A stretch of DNA of 64,000 bases. Source: Streptosporangium sp. NBC_01755. GTDB lineage: Bacteria > Actinomycetota > Actinomycetes > Streptosporangiales > Streptosporangiaceae. The notes below the pieces were generated by a model, which was given only the letters and a program-made list of their open reading frames with translations, made no database searches and was not told the origin of the DNA. Shown here in pieces: positions 44,477 through 53,231 of this stretch. The first letter of the stretch is position 1; each line of letters begins with the position of its first letter. The position numbers were made by a program, and so were the translations under genes. Location of the stretch: assembly GCF_035917995.1 (NCBI RefSeq), contig NZ_CP109131.1, positions 1,860,001-1,924,000 on the forward strand, in the 5' to 3' direction.

Positions 44477-45856
44477 ATGTTCCTGTGGGGTACGGCGACC
44501 GCGTCCTACCAGATCGAGGGCGCCATCGCCGAGGACGGGCGCGGCGTCTCGATCTGGGACACCTTCACCCACGAGCCCGGCCGCGTCCGCGGCGGCGACA
44601 CCGGCGACGTGGCCTGCGACCACTATCACCGCTGGGGCGAGGACATCGAGCTGCTGTCCGGTCTCGGGGTGAACTCCTACCGCTTCTCCATCGCCTGGCC
44701 GCGCGTCCAGCCAGACGGCAGGGGCGCGATCAACCAGGCGGGCCTGGACTTCTACGACCGGCTGACCGACGCGCTCCACGAGAGGGACATCGTCCCGGCG
44801 GCCACGCTGTTCCACTGGGACCTGCCCCAGCCCCTGGAGGACGAGGGCGGCTGGCTGAACCGCGACACCGCCTACCGCTTCGCCGAGTACGCCGCGGCGG
44901 TGGCCGACCGGCTCGCCGACCGGATCCCGATGTGGATCACTCTGAACGAGCCCTTCGTCCACCTGGTCTTCGGCTACGCGCTGGGCACCCACGCCCCCGG
45001 CAGGACCCTGGCCCTGGACGCGCTCCCCGCCGCCCACCACCAGCTGCTCGGGCACGGCCTGGCCGCGGGGGAGCTGCGGGCGCTCGGTGCGGAGAAGGTC
45101 CTGATCACCAACAACTGCACCCCGGTCTGGCCCGCCTCCGCGGACCCCGCCGACCTGGCCGCCGCCGACGCCTACGACATCCTGCACAACCGCCTGTTCA
45201 ACGACCCGTTGCTGCTGGGCACCTACCCCGACCTGTCGGCGTACGGGGTGAGCCTGGACTGTGTCCGCGACGGTGACCTGGACCTGATCGGCGCGCCCCT
45301 CGACGGCATCGGTATCAATTACTACAACCCCACCCGGATCGCCGCGCCCACCGGCGAGGGCCTCCCCTTCTCCGACGCGGGTGTCACCGGCTACCCCACC
45401 ACCGCCTTCGGCTGGCCCGTCGCCCCCGACGGTCTGCGCGAGCTGCTGGTCGGCCTCCGGGCCCGGTACGGCGACGCCCTCCCGCCGGTCTACGTCACCG
45501 AGAACGGCTGCTCCCAGCCCGACGAGCCTGGCCCTGACGGGACGGTCGACGACCAGGCCAGGATCGACTTCCTCGACGGCCACATCGGGGCCGTCGAGCG
45601 GGCGCGGGCGGAGGGGGTGGACGTGCGCGGCTACTACGTCTGGTCCCTGCTGGACAACTTCGAGTGGGCCGAGGGCTACAGCCAGCGCTTCGGACTCGTC
45701 CACGTCGACTTCCCCACGGGCAGGCGCACCCCGAAGGCCTCCTACGAGTGGCTACGCCGGCGGATCTCACAGGGCTGGGACATCCGACACCCGCCCGTGC
45801 CGTGGCCGCGGACCTCACCGCCACGGCGCGGGCGAGCGGACGCACTCAGCGGTTGA
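44477..45856 (+). CDS. GH1 beta-glucosidase
   Basis: This protein of about 459 residues starts FLWGTATASYQIEGA. The acid/base Glu is in TLNEPF near residue 160 and the nucleophile Glu in VYVTENGCS near residue 345; DLPQPLEDEGGW and WSLLDNFEWAEGY complete the family. It hydrolyses beta-glucosides in the cytoplasm, as there is no signal peptide. ATG 44477 has ggagg 6 bases upstream, better than ATG 44459. The last 11 bases overlap an antisense aldo-keto reductase remnant. Confidence 0.93.
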   Translation: MFLWGTATASYQIEGAIAEDGRGVSIWDTFTHEPGRVRGGDTGDVACDHYHRWGEDIELLSGLGVNSYRFSIAWPRVQPDGRGAINQAGLDFYDRLTDALHERDIVPAATLFHWDLPQPLEDEGGWLNRDTAYRFAEYAAAVADRLADRIPMWITLNEPFVHLVFGYALGTHAPGRTLALDALPAAHHQLLGHGLAAGELRALGAEKVLITNNCTPVWPASADPADLAAADAYDILHNRLFNDPLLLGTYPDLSAYGVSLDCVRDGDLDLIGAPLDGIGINYYNPTRIAAPTGEGLPFSDAGVTGYPTTAFGWPVAPDGLRELLVGLRARYGDALPPVYVTENGCSQPDEPGPDGTVDDQARIDFLDGHIGAVERARAEGVDVRGYYVWSLLDNFEWAEGYSQRFGLVHVDFPTGRRTPKASYEWLRRRISQGWDIRHPPVPWPRTSPPRRGRADALSG

Positions 45857-46073
45857 AGGTGTCCGGGTCGGGCCCGGCGCGGGTGCCGGCGTCCGGCTTG
45901 GCGATCTCGGCGATGTCCTCGTCCGTGAGGGCGAAGTCGAAGACGTCGAGGTTCTCCCTGATCCGCGACGGCGTCACCGACTTGGGGATGACGACGTTGC
46001 CCAGGTCGAGGTGCCAGCGCAGGACGATCTGGGCCGGGGTCTTGCCGTACTTCCCGGCGATGGCGACGATCAT
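45846..46073 (-). pseudogene. Aldo-keto reductase 3' fragment
   Basis: The minus strand encodes YGKTPAQIVLRWHLDLG, NVVIPKSVTPSRIRENLDVF and DEDIAEIAKPDAGTRAGPDPDTFN, the last 75 residues of an aldo-keto reductase. The IPKS motif that binds NADPH is present, but the barrel with the catalytic Tyr and His is missing. It is a remnant of a deletion near 46075. Confidence 0.85.
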
Positions 46074-46221
46074 ATGGTCGGCTACGTGATCCGTCCTCGC
46101 GGCAGCCGGGCTCTGGCCCGCTAGGGACGCGTCACCTCTTCTCCGTTCCGCACGCGTCCCCAATGCGCGCCCAGGGCCTTTCCGAGACCTTTTTCACCTC
46201 GGACCCGAAAGGGCGACGGCT

Positions 46222-46575
46222 GTGGCGCACTCCTTCGCGCACGGAAACCATTCACACACCCAGAGAAAGGTAAGGAACAGCGGCGGTCGCGGTGACCGCG
46301 ACCTGGCCAGACGTACCCTCTCGCAGAACTTCCTCGTCGATCCGCACGCCGTCGGGCAGATGGCCGCCGCGGCCGGATCGCACGGGCTGCTCCTGGAGCC
46401 TGGCGCGGGCGAGGGTGCGCTCACCCTCGCCCTCGCCGAAAGCTGCGCAAGGGTCGTGGCCTACGAGATCGACCCGCGACACGCGGGCAAAACGGAGGCG
46501 GGAGTGGACCGCGACACTGTGGTGGCGTTCGTCCACCCCGACCGGTGGCTGACGCTCTTCGAGCTGCTCCGCTGA
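46222..46575 (+). pseudogene. Erm-type 23S rRNA methyltransferase, internally deleted
   Basis: The frame encodes RRTLSQNFLVDPHAVGQM, the SAM motif LLLEPGAGEGALTLAL and RVVAYEIDPRHAGK, as in Erm and KsgA rRNA adenine dimethylases. It then jumps to a short tail, HPDRWLTLFELLR, giving 117 residues instead of about 260. The catalytic NLPY-type motif is missing, so it cannot confer macrolide resistance. GTG 46222 is the likely start. Confidence 0.8.
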
Positions 46576-46624
46576 CACACCCGCACACCGCCCGGACCCG
46601 GGCGGTGTGCGGTCTCCCTCCCGG

Positions 46625-47452
46625 TCAGGCCGAGTCGGCCTCGCGCGGAGCGTACCTGCCGGGCGTGCATCCGTACTCCTTCGCGAAGGCCGCGATGAAG
46701 GCCGAGGGGGTCGCGTATCCGACACGGCGGGCGACCTCGGCCACCGGCTGGGTCTCCAGCAGCACCCGCGAGGCGCGCAGGCGCAGCTTGGTGCGCCACT
46801 GCGAGTAGGACATGCCGAACTCGCGCACGAAGTCCCGCTGCAGCGTCTTGACGCTGACGTGCAGCCGTTCGGCCCACTCGTCGAGGCGGACGGGATCGCC
46901 GGGGTCGTGCGACAGCGTGCGGGCGACGGTCATCGCGAAACCGGTGCCGGTGGCGTGGTGGCCGACGAACTCACGGGTCGACGCACCGAGTCCGGCCATG
47001 ATGCGCTCGCGGGCGACGAGCGCCTCCCGCTCGTCGTACCCCGGTCGGGCGATCGCCTGAACGAGCCGCGCCGCCTCGTCGTCGATGGACACCGCGCCGG
47101 CCCGCAGCCCGCCGAGCGCCTCGGGCACCTGGCGCAGGCAGACCCGGTACACGGTCTGCCGGCCCGCCGCCCGCACCTCGTGGCTCACCGCGCGGTGGGC
47201 CCAGAACGCCTCCCGCGCGCCCACGAACTGTGCGTCGGCACCGTGCCGGGTCGAGAGCACGCCGTCGGGCGACCAGTAGAGCTGGTGCAGGAAGTCCTGC
47301 CTGCTCTGGCCGAATTCGAGCACGGCCGCCGAACGGTACTTGAGCACGAGGACGCCGGTGAGCGTGCCCAGGCCGTAGCCGTACTCCTCGCACCAGAGCG
47401 GATCGGTCCCGAAGTGGCCGGCACCGGTCGCAGAGTGACTTCCCATCGACAT
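46625..47452 (-). CDS. AraC-family regulator near siderophore uptake genes
   Basis: This 275-residue protein has a cupin-like N-terminal sensor region and a C-terminal AraC double HTH, DEWAERLHVSVKTLQRDFVREFGMSYSQWRTKLRL and VAEVARRVGYATPSAFIAAFAKEYGCTPGRY. Start ATG 47452 lacks a strong ribosome site (ATG 47446 is near). AraC proteins beside FecB/siderophore genes usually activate iron uptake. It is divergent from the damaged binding-protein gene. Confidence 0.85.
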   Translation of the reverse strand: MSMGSHSATGAGHFGTDPLWCEEYGYGLGTLTGVLVLKYRSAAVLEFGQSRQDFLHQLYWSPDGVLSTRHGADAQFVGAREAFWAHRAVSHEVRAAGRQTVYRVCLRQVPEALGGLRAGAVSIDDEAARLVQAIARPGYDEREALVARERIMAGLGASTREFVGHHATGTGFAMTVARTLSHDPGDPVRLDEWAERLHVSVKTLQRDFVREFGMSYSQWRTKLRLRASRVLLETQPVAEVARRVGYATPSAFIAAFAKEYGCTPGRYAPREADSA

Positions 47453-48338
47453 TGGATGGCCTCCCGCCGACAACGGCGAGATCACCATCCCCGCCGACCC
47501 CAAGCGCGTCGTCGCGACCGGGTACGCGGTGCCTGCACTCATCGAGGCCGACGCCCCTCTGGTCGGCATCTCCGGCTGGAGACGCGGCCTGGCGATGATG
47601 ACCGAGGAGGACCTCGCGACGTACAACGGCCTCGAAAAGGTCGCCGGAGAGACGGCAGCCGAGACCAACTACGAGGCCGTCGCCAAGGCCAAGCCCGACC
47701 TGATCGTCATCGGCGTCCCGAAGCCGGCCCTCGCCGATCTCGACATGAAGCGGCTGGAGTCCATCGCCCCGGTCGTCGTCATCGGCCCGACCGTCCCCTC
47801 CGCGTGGCGCGAGCTGTCGCGACGCCAGTCCGACGCCGCGGGTCGCCTCGGCGACTTCGAGACCGCCAAGGCGGCGTACGAGAAGAGGACCGCCGAGCTC
47901 ACCGAGAAGTACCGGAGCGCTCTCGACGGTGTGAAGTTCGGCCACGTCGGCGCCTACGGCGACATCGCCAAGGGAACGTTCCACCGCGAGTTCGCCGGGT
48001 CGTGGGGCACCAACATCGCCTCCGACATCGGCGTGACCTACTACGGCGAGGTCAAGGAGAAGGGCGGCGGCGCGCTCGACGTCAGCGAGTACCCCTCGAT
48101 CGAGGAACTGCCGGAGAGCCTCGCCGAGGCCGACGCCGTCACGTACACGCTGGAGAGTGACGGCTCGGTGAGCGAGCCGGTGCGGTACGTCCTCGACTCC
48201 AAGCTGTGGAAGAACCTGCCCGCGGTCAAGGCCGGCAAGGTCTTCCCGCTGCGCTACACCGAGGCGGCGACATACGGCTCGGCCGTCAAGACGCTGGACT
48301 CCATCGACGAGGCGCTCGCGCCGCTGCTCGGCCGATGA
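47439..48338 (+). pseudogene. Siderophore ABC substrate-binding protein, signal peptide lost
   Basis: The frame encodes GEITIPADPKRVVATGY, LIEADAPLVGISGW, KPDLIVIG and a C-terminal domain ending YTEAATYGSAVKTLDSID, a typical FecB/FepB-like periplasmic-binding fold of about 290 residues. No start codon, signal peptide or lipobox precedes it: the frame opens at 47439 inside the start region of the divergent AraC gene. The first possible start is GTG 47529, which cuts into the fold. A deletion has probably removed the 5' end and the original intergenic region. Confidence 0.75.
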
Positions 48339-49150
48339 GCGCCGACCGCCTCGACCCGAGGGGGCGCGTCGCCGCCCACCACCGGACCGGGACCGGCACC
48401 GCGCGTATCGGCTACCCGATCGGGGTCCGCACCGTCTCGGTGCTCGCGCGTGAGTACGTGACCCCGCGCCTGCTCCGGCTGACCGTCGGCGGCCCCGGGC
48501 TCGAAGGATTCCACACCTACCAGGCGGACGACCACATCAAGATCGTCTTCCCCGATCCGGACGGCACCCACCGCGCCCCGGTCGCCAACGACCACCTGGA
48601 GCTCGACTGGCCGAAGCCGATGCCCACCACGCGCAAGTACACGGTGCGGCGGTACGACGCCGAGGCCGCCGAGCTCGACCTGGACTTCGTGCTCCACGAG
48701 GGCGGGATCGCGTCGGCGTGGGCGGTCGCCGCCGAGGTGGGCGACGAGCTCACGATCGCCGGTCCGCCGGGGGCCAAGGCGTTCCCGCACAACTACGGCC
48801 ACTACGTCTTCGCGGTCGACGCCACCGCGCTGCCCGCGGTCGCGCGCTGGCTGGAGGAGTCCCCGGCGGACGTCTCGGCCCAGGTCGTGATCGAGACCGA
48901 CGACGCCGCCGAGCACGCCTACCCGCTCGCGGCGCGCGAAGGGGTGCAGGTCGTCCGGCTGGTCCGCGAGGGCACCCGCTCCTCGCTCGCGGAGACGGTG
49001 CGCTCCCTGCCCCTGCCCGAGGAGCGGACCTTCCTGTTCGCGGCCGGGGAGGCGTGCGACATCAAGCCGCTGCGCTCATGGGGCGCGGGACGGCTCGACT
49101 CGCTGTTCACCGGATACTGGAAGCGCGGAGTTGCCGGGCTTGAGGACTGA
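48335..49150 (+). CDS. Siderophore-interacting protein (FAD ferric-siderophore reductase)
   Basis: This 271-residue member of the SIP/ViuB family has an FAD domain with PTTRKYTVRRYD, DFVLHEGGIASAWA and GPPGAKAFP, and an NAD(P)H-binding end with FLFAAGEACDIKPLRSW. It reduces ferric siderophores in the cytoplasm to release iron. ATG 48335 overlaps the preceding stop. It appears intact although both neighbouring transport genes are damaged. Confidence 0.9.
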   Translation: MSADRLDPRGRVAAHHRTGTGTARIGYPIGVRTVSVLAREYVTPRLLRLTVGGPGLEGFHTYQADDHIKIVFPDPDGTHRAPVANDHLELDWPKPMPTTRKYTVRRYDAEAAELDLDFVLHEGGIASAWAVAAEVGDELTIAGPPGAKAFPHNYGHYVFAVDATALPAVARWLEESPADVSAQVVIETDDAAEHAYPLAAREGVQVVRLVREGTRSSLAETVRSLPLPEERTFLFAAGEACDIKPLRSWGAGRLDSLFTGYWKRGVAGLED

Positions 49151-50192
49151 TCTACCGGCGCGGGCCGCGATCCTCCTCGCGGCCCTCGCACTGCTCGTTG
49201 TGGTGGCGGTGGCCGGCGTGAGTGTCGGAACGCGCGCGATCGCACCGGCCGAGATCTGGCGTGCCTTCGCCGACTACGCCGGCAGTGACGATCATCTGAT
49301 CATCCGCGATGTCCGGGTGCCGCGCACGATCCTCGGCATCCTCGTCGGTGCCGCCCTCGGCGCCTCGGGCGCGCTGATCCAGACGCTGACCCGCAACCCG
49401 CTGGCCGAACCCGGCATCCTCGGGGTGACCGCCGGCGCCGGCTTCGCCATCAACCTGGGCGGCGCGCTCGGCCTCGCGGGGTCGCAGTCCGCGCAGCTGA
49501 TGCTCGCGTTCGCCGGCTCCGTGCTCGCGGTGCTGCTGGTCTACTCCGTCGGCCGGACCTCCCCACTCCGGCTCGTCCTGGCCGGCGTCGCCCTCAGCTC
49601 GGTGCTCGCGGGCCTCTCGCTCGGCATGCGCCTGATGCTGCCCGACGTCTTCGACCGGTTCCGCTTCTGGTCCGTCGGGGCGCTGGCCGGCCGCGAGCAG
49701 ATGTCGCACACCATCCCGCTGCTGGCGATCGGCATCGCCCTACTGTCCACCTGGTCGGCCGAGGACGAGCGGGCGGTGCGGGAGGCCATGGCCGCGGCTG
49801 GCGTCACGGAACTGGCCGAGCGAGGCGTCGAGGAGCTGTCCGGAGGCCAGCGCCAGCGCGTCTGGGTCGCGATGGTGCTGGCCCAGGAGACGCCCTACCT
49901 GCTGCTCGACGAGCCCACCACGTTCCTCGACATCACCCACCAGTACCAGCTGCTCAAGCTGTTCGCGCGGCTGCGCGACGAGGGGCGCACGGTCATCGCG
50001 GTACTGCACGACATCAACCAGGCCTGCCGGTTCGCCGACCACCTCGTGGCCATGAAGGCCGGCCGCGTCGTCGCGGAGGGAGCTCCCGCCGACATCGTCG
50101 ACGCCGCGCTCATCGAGGAGGTCTTCGACCTGCCCTGCGTCGTCGTCCCCGACCCGGTGACCGGCACCCCCATGGTGGTGCCGACCGCCTGA
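49140..50192 (+). pseudogene. FecCD permease - FepC ATPase chimera from in-frame deletion
   Basis: The first 200 residues are a FecCD-type iron-siderophore permease: signature RVPRTILGILVGAALGASGALIQTLTRNPLAEPGILGV, with several helices. At about 49740-49750 the frame switches to the middle of a FepC ATPase, WSAEDERAVREAMAAAGV, with signature ELSGGQRQRVWVAM, Walker B YLLLDEPTTFLD and VLHDINQACRFAD. The rest of the permease, any second permease, and the ATPase Walker A are gone. The frame is intact but transport is very unlikely. TTG 49140 has ggag 9 bases upstream; TTG 49131 is an alternative. Confidence 0.85.
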
Positions 50193-50717
50193 CCTTCACC
50201 CGCCAGGCGGCCCGAACACGGAAACCCCGCGTCACCATGCCCCTACCAGGTGGTTTCCAATAGGACACCGACGCCATCCCCCGATCGAGTCCAGGGCGCT
50301 TCACTTACACCGCTTCAACCCCCAATCGGCATCCGTTCTCAAATGATCGTCTTTGCCACATCAGGCGAGCACCCCACACGACCTTAAAAGCCTGACATTG
50401 AGATCCATAGCCAGTTCGAGATCGTCCACCGGCATCCCCAAGACCTGCTCGCAGACCCCAATCTCTTGATCGTTTTCTGTCGGCGTCCATCCCTGTCCAG
50501 GGGTGCTGTCAGCGCTTCCGTCAGCAGGATCGAGCGTGGTGCCAGGGGTTCAAGCATCGCCCCGCTTCATCGCACGCGTGCTCGGCGCTGCCGCCCGCCA
50601 TGAAAGAAAGCACAGGGCCGAACGTCGAAGCGGGCAAGGTCTGCCCGTTACCATCTCAGCTAAGTTTCACTTCTCCGTCGAATGCCTAAAAAGCTCAACA
50701 ACAAGGACGAATGCCCC
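50193..50717. other. Intergenic stretch without recognised gene
   Basis: No frame on either strand resembles a known protein. Base composition is less GC-rich than the surroundings around 50330-50480. A short minus-strand frame (50305-50490) has no ribosome site or recognisable motif. Confidence 0.5.
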
Positions 50718-51599
50718 ATGAGACGATGGTCCGCCCTGGCTGTCGCCGTACTGATCGCGTCCGTGCCGACTGCCATGAGTCCCGCCGCCGCACAGGCAGG
50801 CGCCCCTGATCCGGCGCGCACACTCAAAAAGCAGTTCCGAAACGAGCATGGCGTTCGGATTTCCGAGACCAGCCGCTACTTCTTCGGTAAGAAGTCGAAG
50901 GTCTCCGGGAGCGGGACCCGGATCAGCGGTAGTCTCCAGCTCGCCCCATCGGGCCCGGTGGCTGCAGATTTCACCTGGTGGGATCTTTCCCAGCCGAGGG
51001 GCAAGGGGCTCCCGTCCAAGAAGTCGGCCCCCTACCGGGTGATCCGCGTCGGCAAAGACGTGTACGACGACGCCGACCGGTATCCCGGACCGGTCCCGGA
51101 TGGCAAGAAGTGGATCCGGTTCCCGAACAACCACAGGGGAGGCATGAGCCGGGACATGGCCTGGGACGCCAGCCTGCAGCCGATCAACGTGTACGACCTG
51201 TCCATGCTGAAGGCCGTGCTGAAGCGCTCGGCGAGCAAGCCCGTCTCCGGTGGTTTCCTCTACCGGGGCACCATGAGTTACAAGGAGCTGAGCAGGGTTT
51301 CCAGGAGCGCCCTCATCAGCTGGACCTCGGGGCAGCCCATCGGCAAGAAGAGCAAGGGGAAGGTCTCCTGGCAACTCTGGGCCGACCGTGACGGTCTGCT
51401 CAAGCGCCTGACCACCACCGACACCGTGGGAGAGGGAAAAGAGCCGCTGGTCAAGCGGAGCGACACGCGCTACACCGACTGGGGATGCCGGCTCGTCGTC
51501 ACCGCCCCGCCCGCCGACGAGGTCATCGACGAAGATGATCTGTTGGAGTACATCCGCATGCAGAACATCCCCATTCCGACAGACTCCAAGAACACCTAG
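50718..51599 (+). CDS. Secreted protein of unknown function
   Basis: This 293-residue protein has a clear signal peptide (MRRWSALAVAVLIASVPTAM, cleavage probably after AAAQA). The mature part is Lys/Gly-rich with alternating beta-type segments (VSGSGTRISGSLQLAP, VSWQLWADRDGLLKRL, RYTDWG) that resemble the LppX/LprG-like fold of mycolata lipoproteins. No lipobox Cys is present. ATG 50718 is preceded by aaggac at 9 bases; ATG 50682 would add residues ahead of the signal. Function is unknown. Confidence 0.7.
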   Translation: MRRWSALAVAVLIASVPTAMSPAAAQAGAPDPARTLKKQFRNEHGVRISETSRYFFGKKSKVSGSGTRISGSLQLAPSGPVAADFTWWDLSQPRGKGLPSKKSAPYRVIRVGKDVYDDADRYPGPVPDGKKWIRFPNNHRGGMSRDMAWDASLQPINVYDLSMLKAVLKRSASKPVSGGFLYRGTMSYKELSRVSRSALISWTSGQPIGKKSKGKVSWQLWADRDGLLKRLTTTDTVGEGKEPLVKRSDTRYTDWGCRLVVTAPPADEVIDEDDLLEYIRMQNIPIPTDSKNT

Positions 51600-51634
51600 G
51601 GCACCCTGGCGATCACGAGAACGGCCCGCCGGTC

Positions 51635-51850
51635 ATGGAAGATCTCCAAGTTCCGTCAAGGCTGCGGCCGACCTCCTCGGGCACGCGGACCTACCCGCAC
51701 CTGACGCCCTCCGGCGAGGACCGGATGAGGCGGGTCATCGAAGACGTGTGGGCGGCGGGGCAATGTGCCCTGAGAGAGGCTTACAACGAGATCACCGCAG
51801 GTCGGAAGCCCGGCAGCGCAGAACATCGAGATCTGATCCGTCATACCTGA
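51635..51850 (+). pseudogene. Tyrosine recombinase C-terminal fragment
   Basis: In one frame TYPHLTPSGEDRMRRVIEDVW matches the end of phage-type integrases, with the active-site Tyr in TYPHL. In a second frame just upstream lies VKAAADLLGHA, the preceding LGH motif. The two parts are out of frame and the catalytic Arg region is absent, so it is debris of an integrated element. Confidence 0.6.
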
Positions 51851-52161
51851 GGCGACGTCCGCCCAAGGCTCGCGCTGCTCCTCGGGTACGTCGTCCCACG
51901 CCTCAAGCCGGATACCCCCGCGGTCGTCGTCCGCAGAGACACGGCAGCAGTTCGTAACGCTCCAAACCAGCCGCCGTCCAGGAAGTCGCCGGGATCGTAG
52001 GCGAACGTCACATCGACGACGAAGAACGTGCGGTCGTAGCGTTCAGCTCGCAGTCGCTGCAAGAGACCAGGGGCACCGCGATCCAGGATCGCCCAGCGTT
52101 CGACGGTGTTGGGGTGCAGGCCGAGCAGCTTGCCGATCACTATGGTCGGGTGGACTGTCAC
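51841..52161 (-). pseudogene. HTH fragment, possibly from an integrase-like gene
   Basis: The frame starts HPTIVIGKLLGLHPNTVERWAIL, a helix-turn-helix pattern seen at the end of some actinomycete integrase-like proteins. The rest is low-complexity. No start or upstream domain is found. Tentative. Confidence 0.3.
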
Positions 52162-52436
52162 GGTCGTCGGCGCGTTTGCTCCTGTGAAGCCAGGTCCTGC
52201 TTCGGCATTTCCGGGCGTTCGATGCGGGTGGGGTTGCCGCGTACGAGCTCATCGTGAACGCGCCAGCGGGCGGTGGTGACGGCGCGCCCCGCGGTCTCGT
52301 CGCCGTCCTCGATGCGCTGTCGCAGCAGCCGCATGGCGATGCGGCGGTTGAGGCTGAACTGCCGCTCGGTGTCGACCACGACGACGACCCCCGAGGGCCG
52401 GCGGGTCGCCCGTACCGCCGGTTGAGCGATCCCCAA
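52158..52436 (-). pseudogene. Peptide chain release factor-like (PrfH type) C-terminal fragment
   Basis: The minus strand encodes PSGVVVVVDTERQFSLNRRIAM and ends RWRVHDELVRGNPTRIE, which resembles the region after the GGQ loop and the C-terminal RGNPxR motif of release factor-like proteins. The GGQ loop itself is not in frame. It is probably a broken gene; family assignment is moderate. Confidence 0.4.
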
Positions 52437-52501
52437 CGCACGGCGTCGTCGGTTTCGGCGCTCCCACGGAACAAGGACGGAACGGAGCAGGAGGCTGTCT
52501 C

Positions 52502-52872
52502 ATGGCGATCCCCAAGAAGGGCTCACGGCTCATCACGGTGGATGGCATCGTCTACCGCTGGTGGGTCCGTCGTAAGCCCACGTCTGCCAGGGGAACAGCT
52601 GGGGCCCGCTGACCTTTGCGGTGGAGCTGTCCGATACGCCGGGTCGCGTTCTCCTGGTGTCGCTTCCCTGCTCTCGGCCAGACGCATGGCTCGGGGAGCG
52701 GATGATGGCCATACGGCCGGTGCTCGTGATGGCGACCATACGTAGGGCCCTTGATCGCGGCTGGAATCCATGGCAGGCGGGCAACGCCTTCGACCTCAGC
52801 CTCACCGATAACGACCTGACCGACTTGATGGCTGGCCAGCCACCTGCCTACGAGGTTCCCTCTTCTAGGTGA
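52502..52872 (+). pseudogene. Small conserved hypothetical gene with frameshift
   Basis: ATG 52502 follows aggagg by 9 bases and encodes IPKKGSRLITVDGIVYRWWVRRKPT. After about 30 codons that frame stops at 52610-52612. The next frame continues naturally from about 52595 as QGNSWGPLTFAVELSDTPG to VLLVSLPCSRPDAWLGER and ends at 52872. Loss of one base near 52592 explains the split. The joined protein would be about 123 residues, a type of unknown function seen in actinomycetes. A sequencing error is possible. Confidence 0.7.
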
Positions 52873-53056
52873 CGTCCCCTCGGTAGGATCATCCGCCTCC
52901 TTCCACGCACCCTGCCAACCGCAGACACTGCAGGTCACACGAAGTGGACGAAGCTCTGGGCACCAGAACATCACCCGCCTCGGAAGCATGCGAAATACCA
53001 GGTTGGAGCCGGTGCATGAGTTTTGGCACGGCACACCCAAACACCACAAAGGAGAT

Positions 53057-53075
53057 ATTAGATCTCAGATCTGAT
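53057..53075. promoter_or_regulatory. GntR-type operator, copy 1
   Basis: ATTAGATCT-C-AGATCTGAT is a dyad with one mismatch, nearly identical to the perfect copy at 61825-61843. It lies just upstream of the candidate promoter at 53086. Confidence 0.7.
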
Positions 53076-53085
53076 GAGTGATGAT

Positions 53086-53128
53086 AGTGACATGGCCTGC
53101 CGGGCCTGCTAGATTGCATATCAGATCT
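53086..53128 (+). promoter_or_regulatory. Candidate promoter with downstream operator half-site
   Basis: agtgac (53086-53091) and tagatt (53110-53115) are spaced 18 bp as weak sigma-70-like boxes. A half-site atcagatct follows at 53120-53128. The promoter is thus bracketed by regulator sites, and a bound GntR protein would block it. Confidence 0.45.
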
Positions 53129-53231
53129 TAAACACTTGGTGCTGGGCTTCGGTGCCGAACATCGGGAGCCCCGTGCTGCCGCCTGGGTGGCCCCATTCGA
53201 CCGACCGCAGTCAGCGAGGGAAGGATGAAGA

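Larger units (their letters stand above)
52873..53231. other. Regulatory region upstream of the catabolic operon
   Basis: No gene is supported. The right half holds a promoter and two copies of the GntR-type dyad, listed separately. Confidence 0.7.

Noticed and set aside
50305..50490. 61-codon minus-strand frame
   Set aside because: No ribosome site, no motif, and start not supported.
52552..53049. Minus-strand 165-codon frame with CSVCGW zinc-ribbon-like stretch
   Set aside because: Overlaps the frameshifted plus-strand gene and promoter region; a single CxxC is not enough support.
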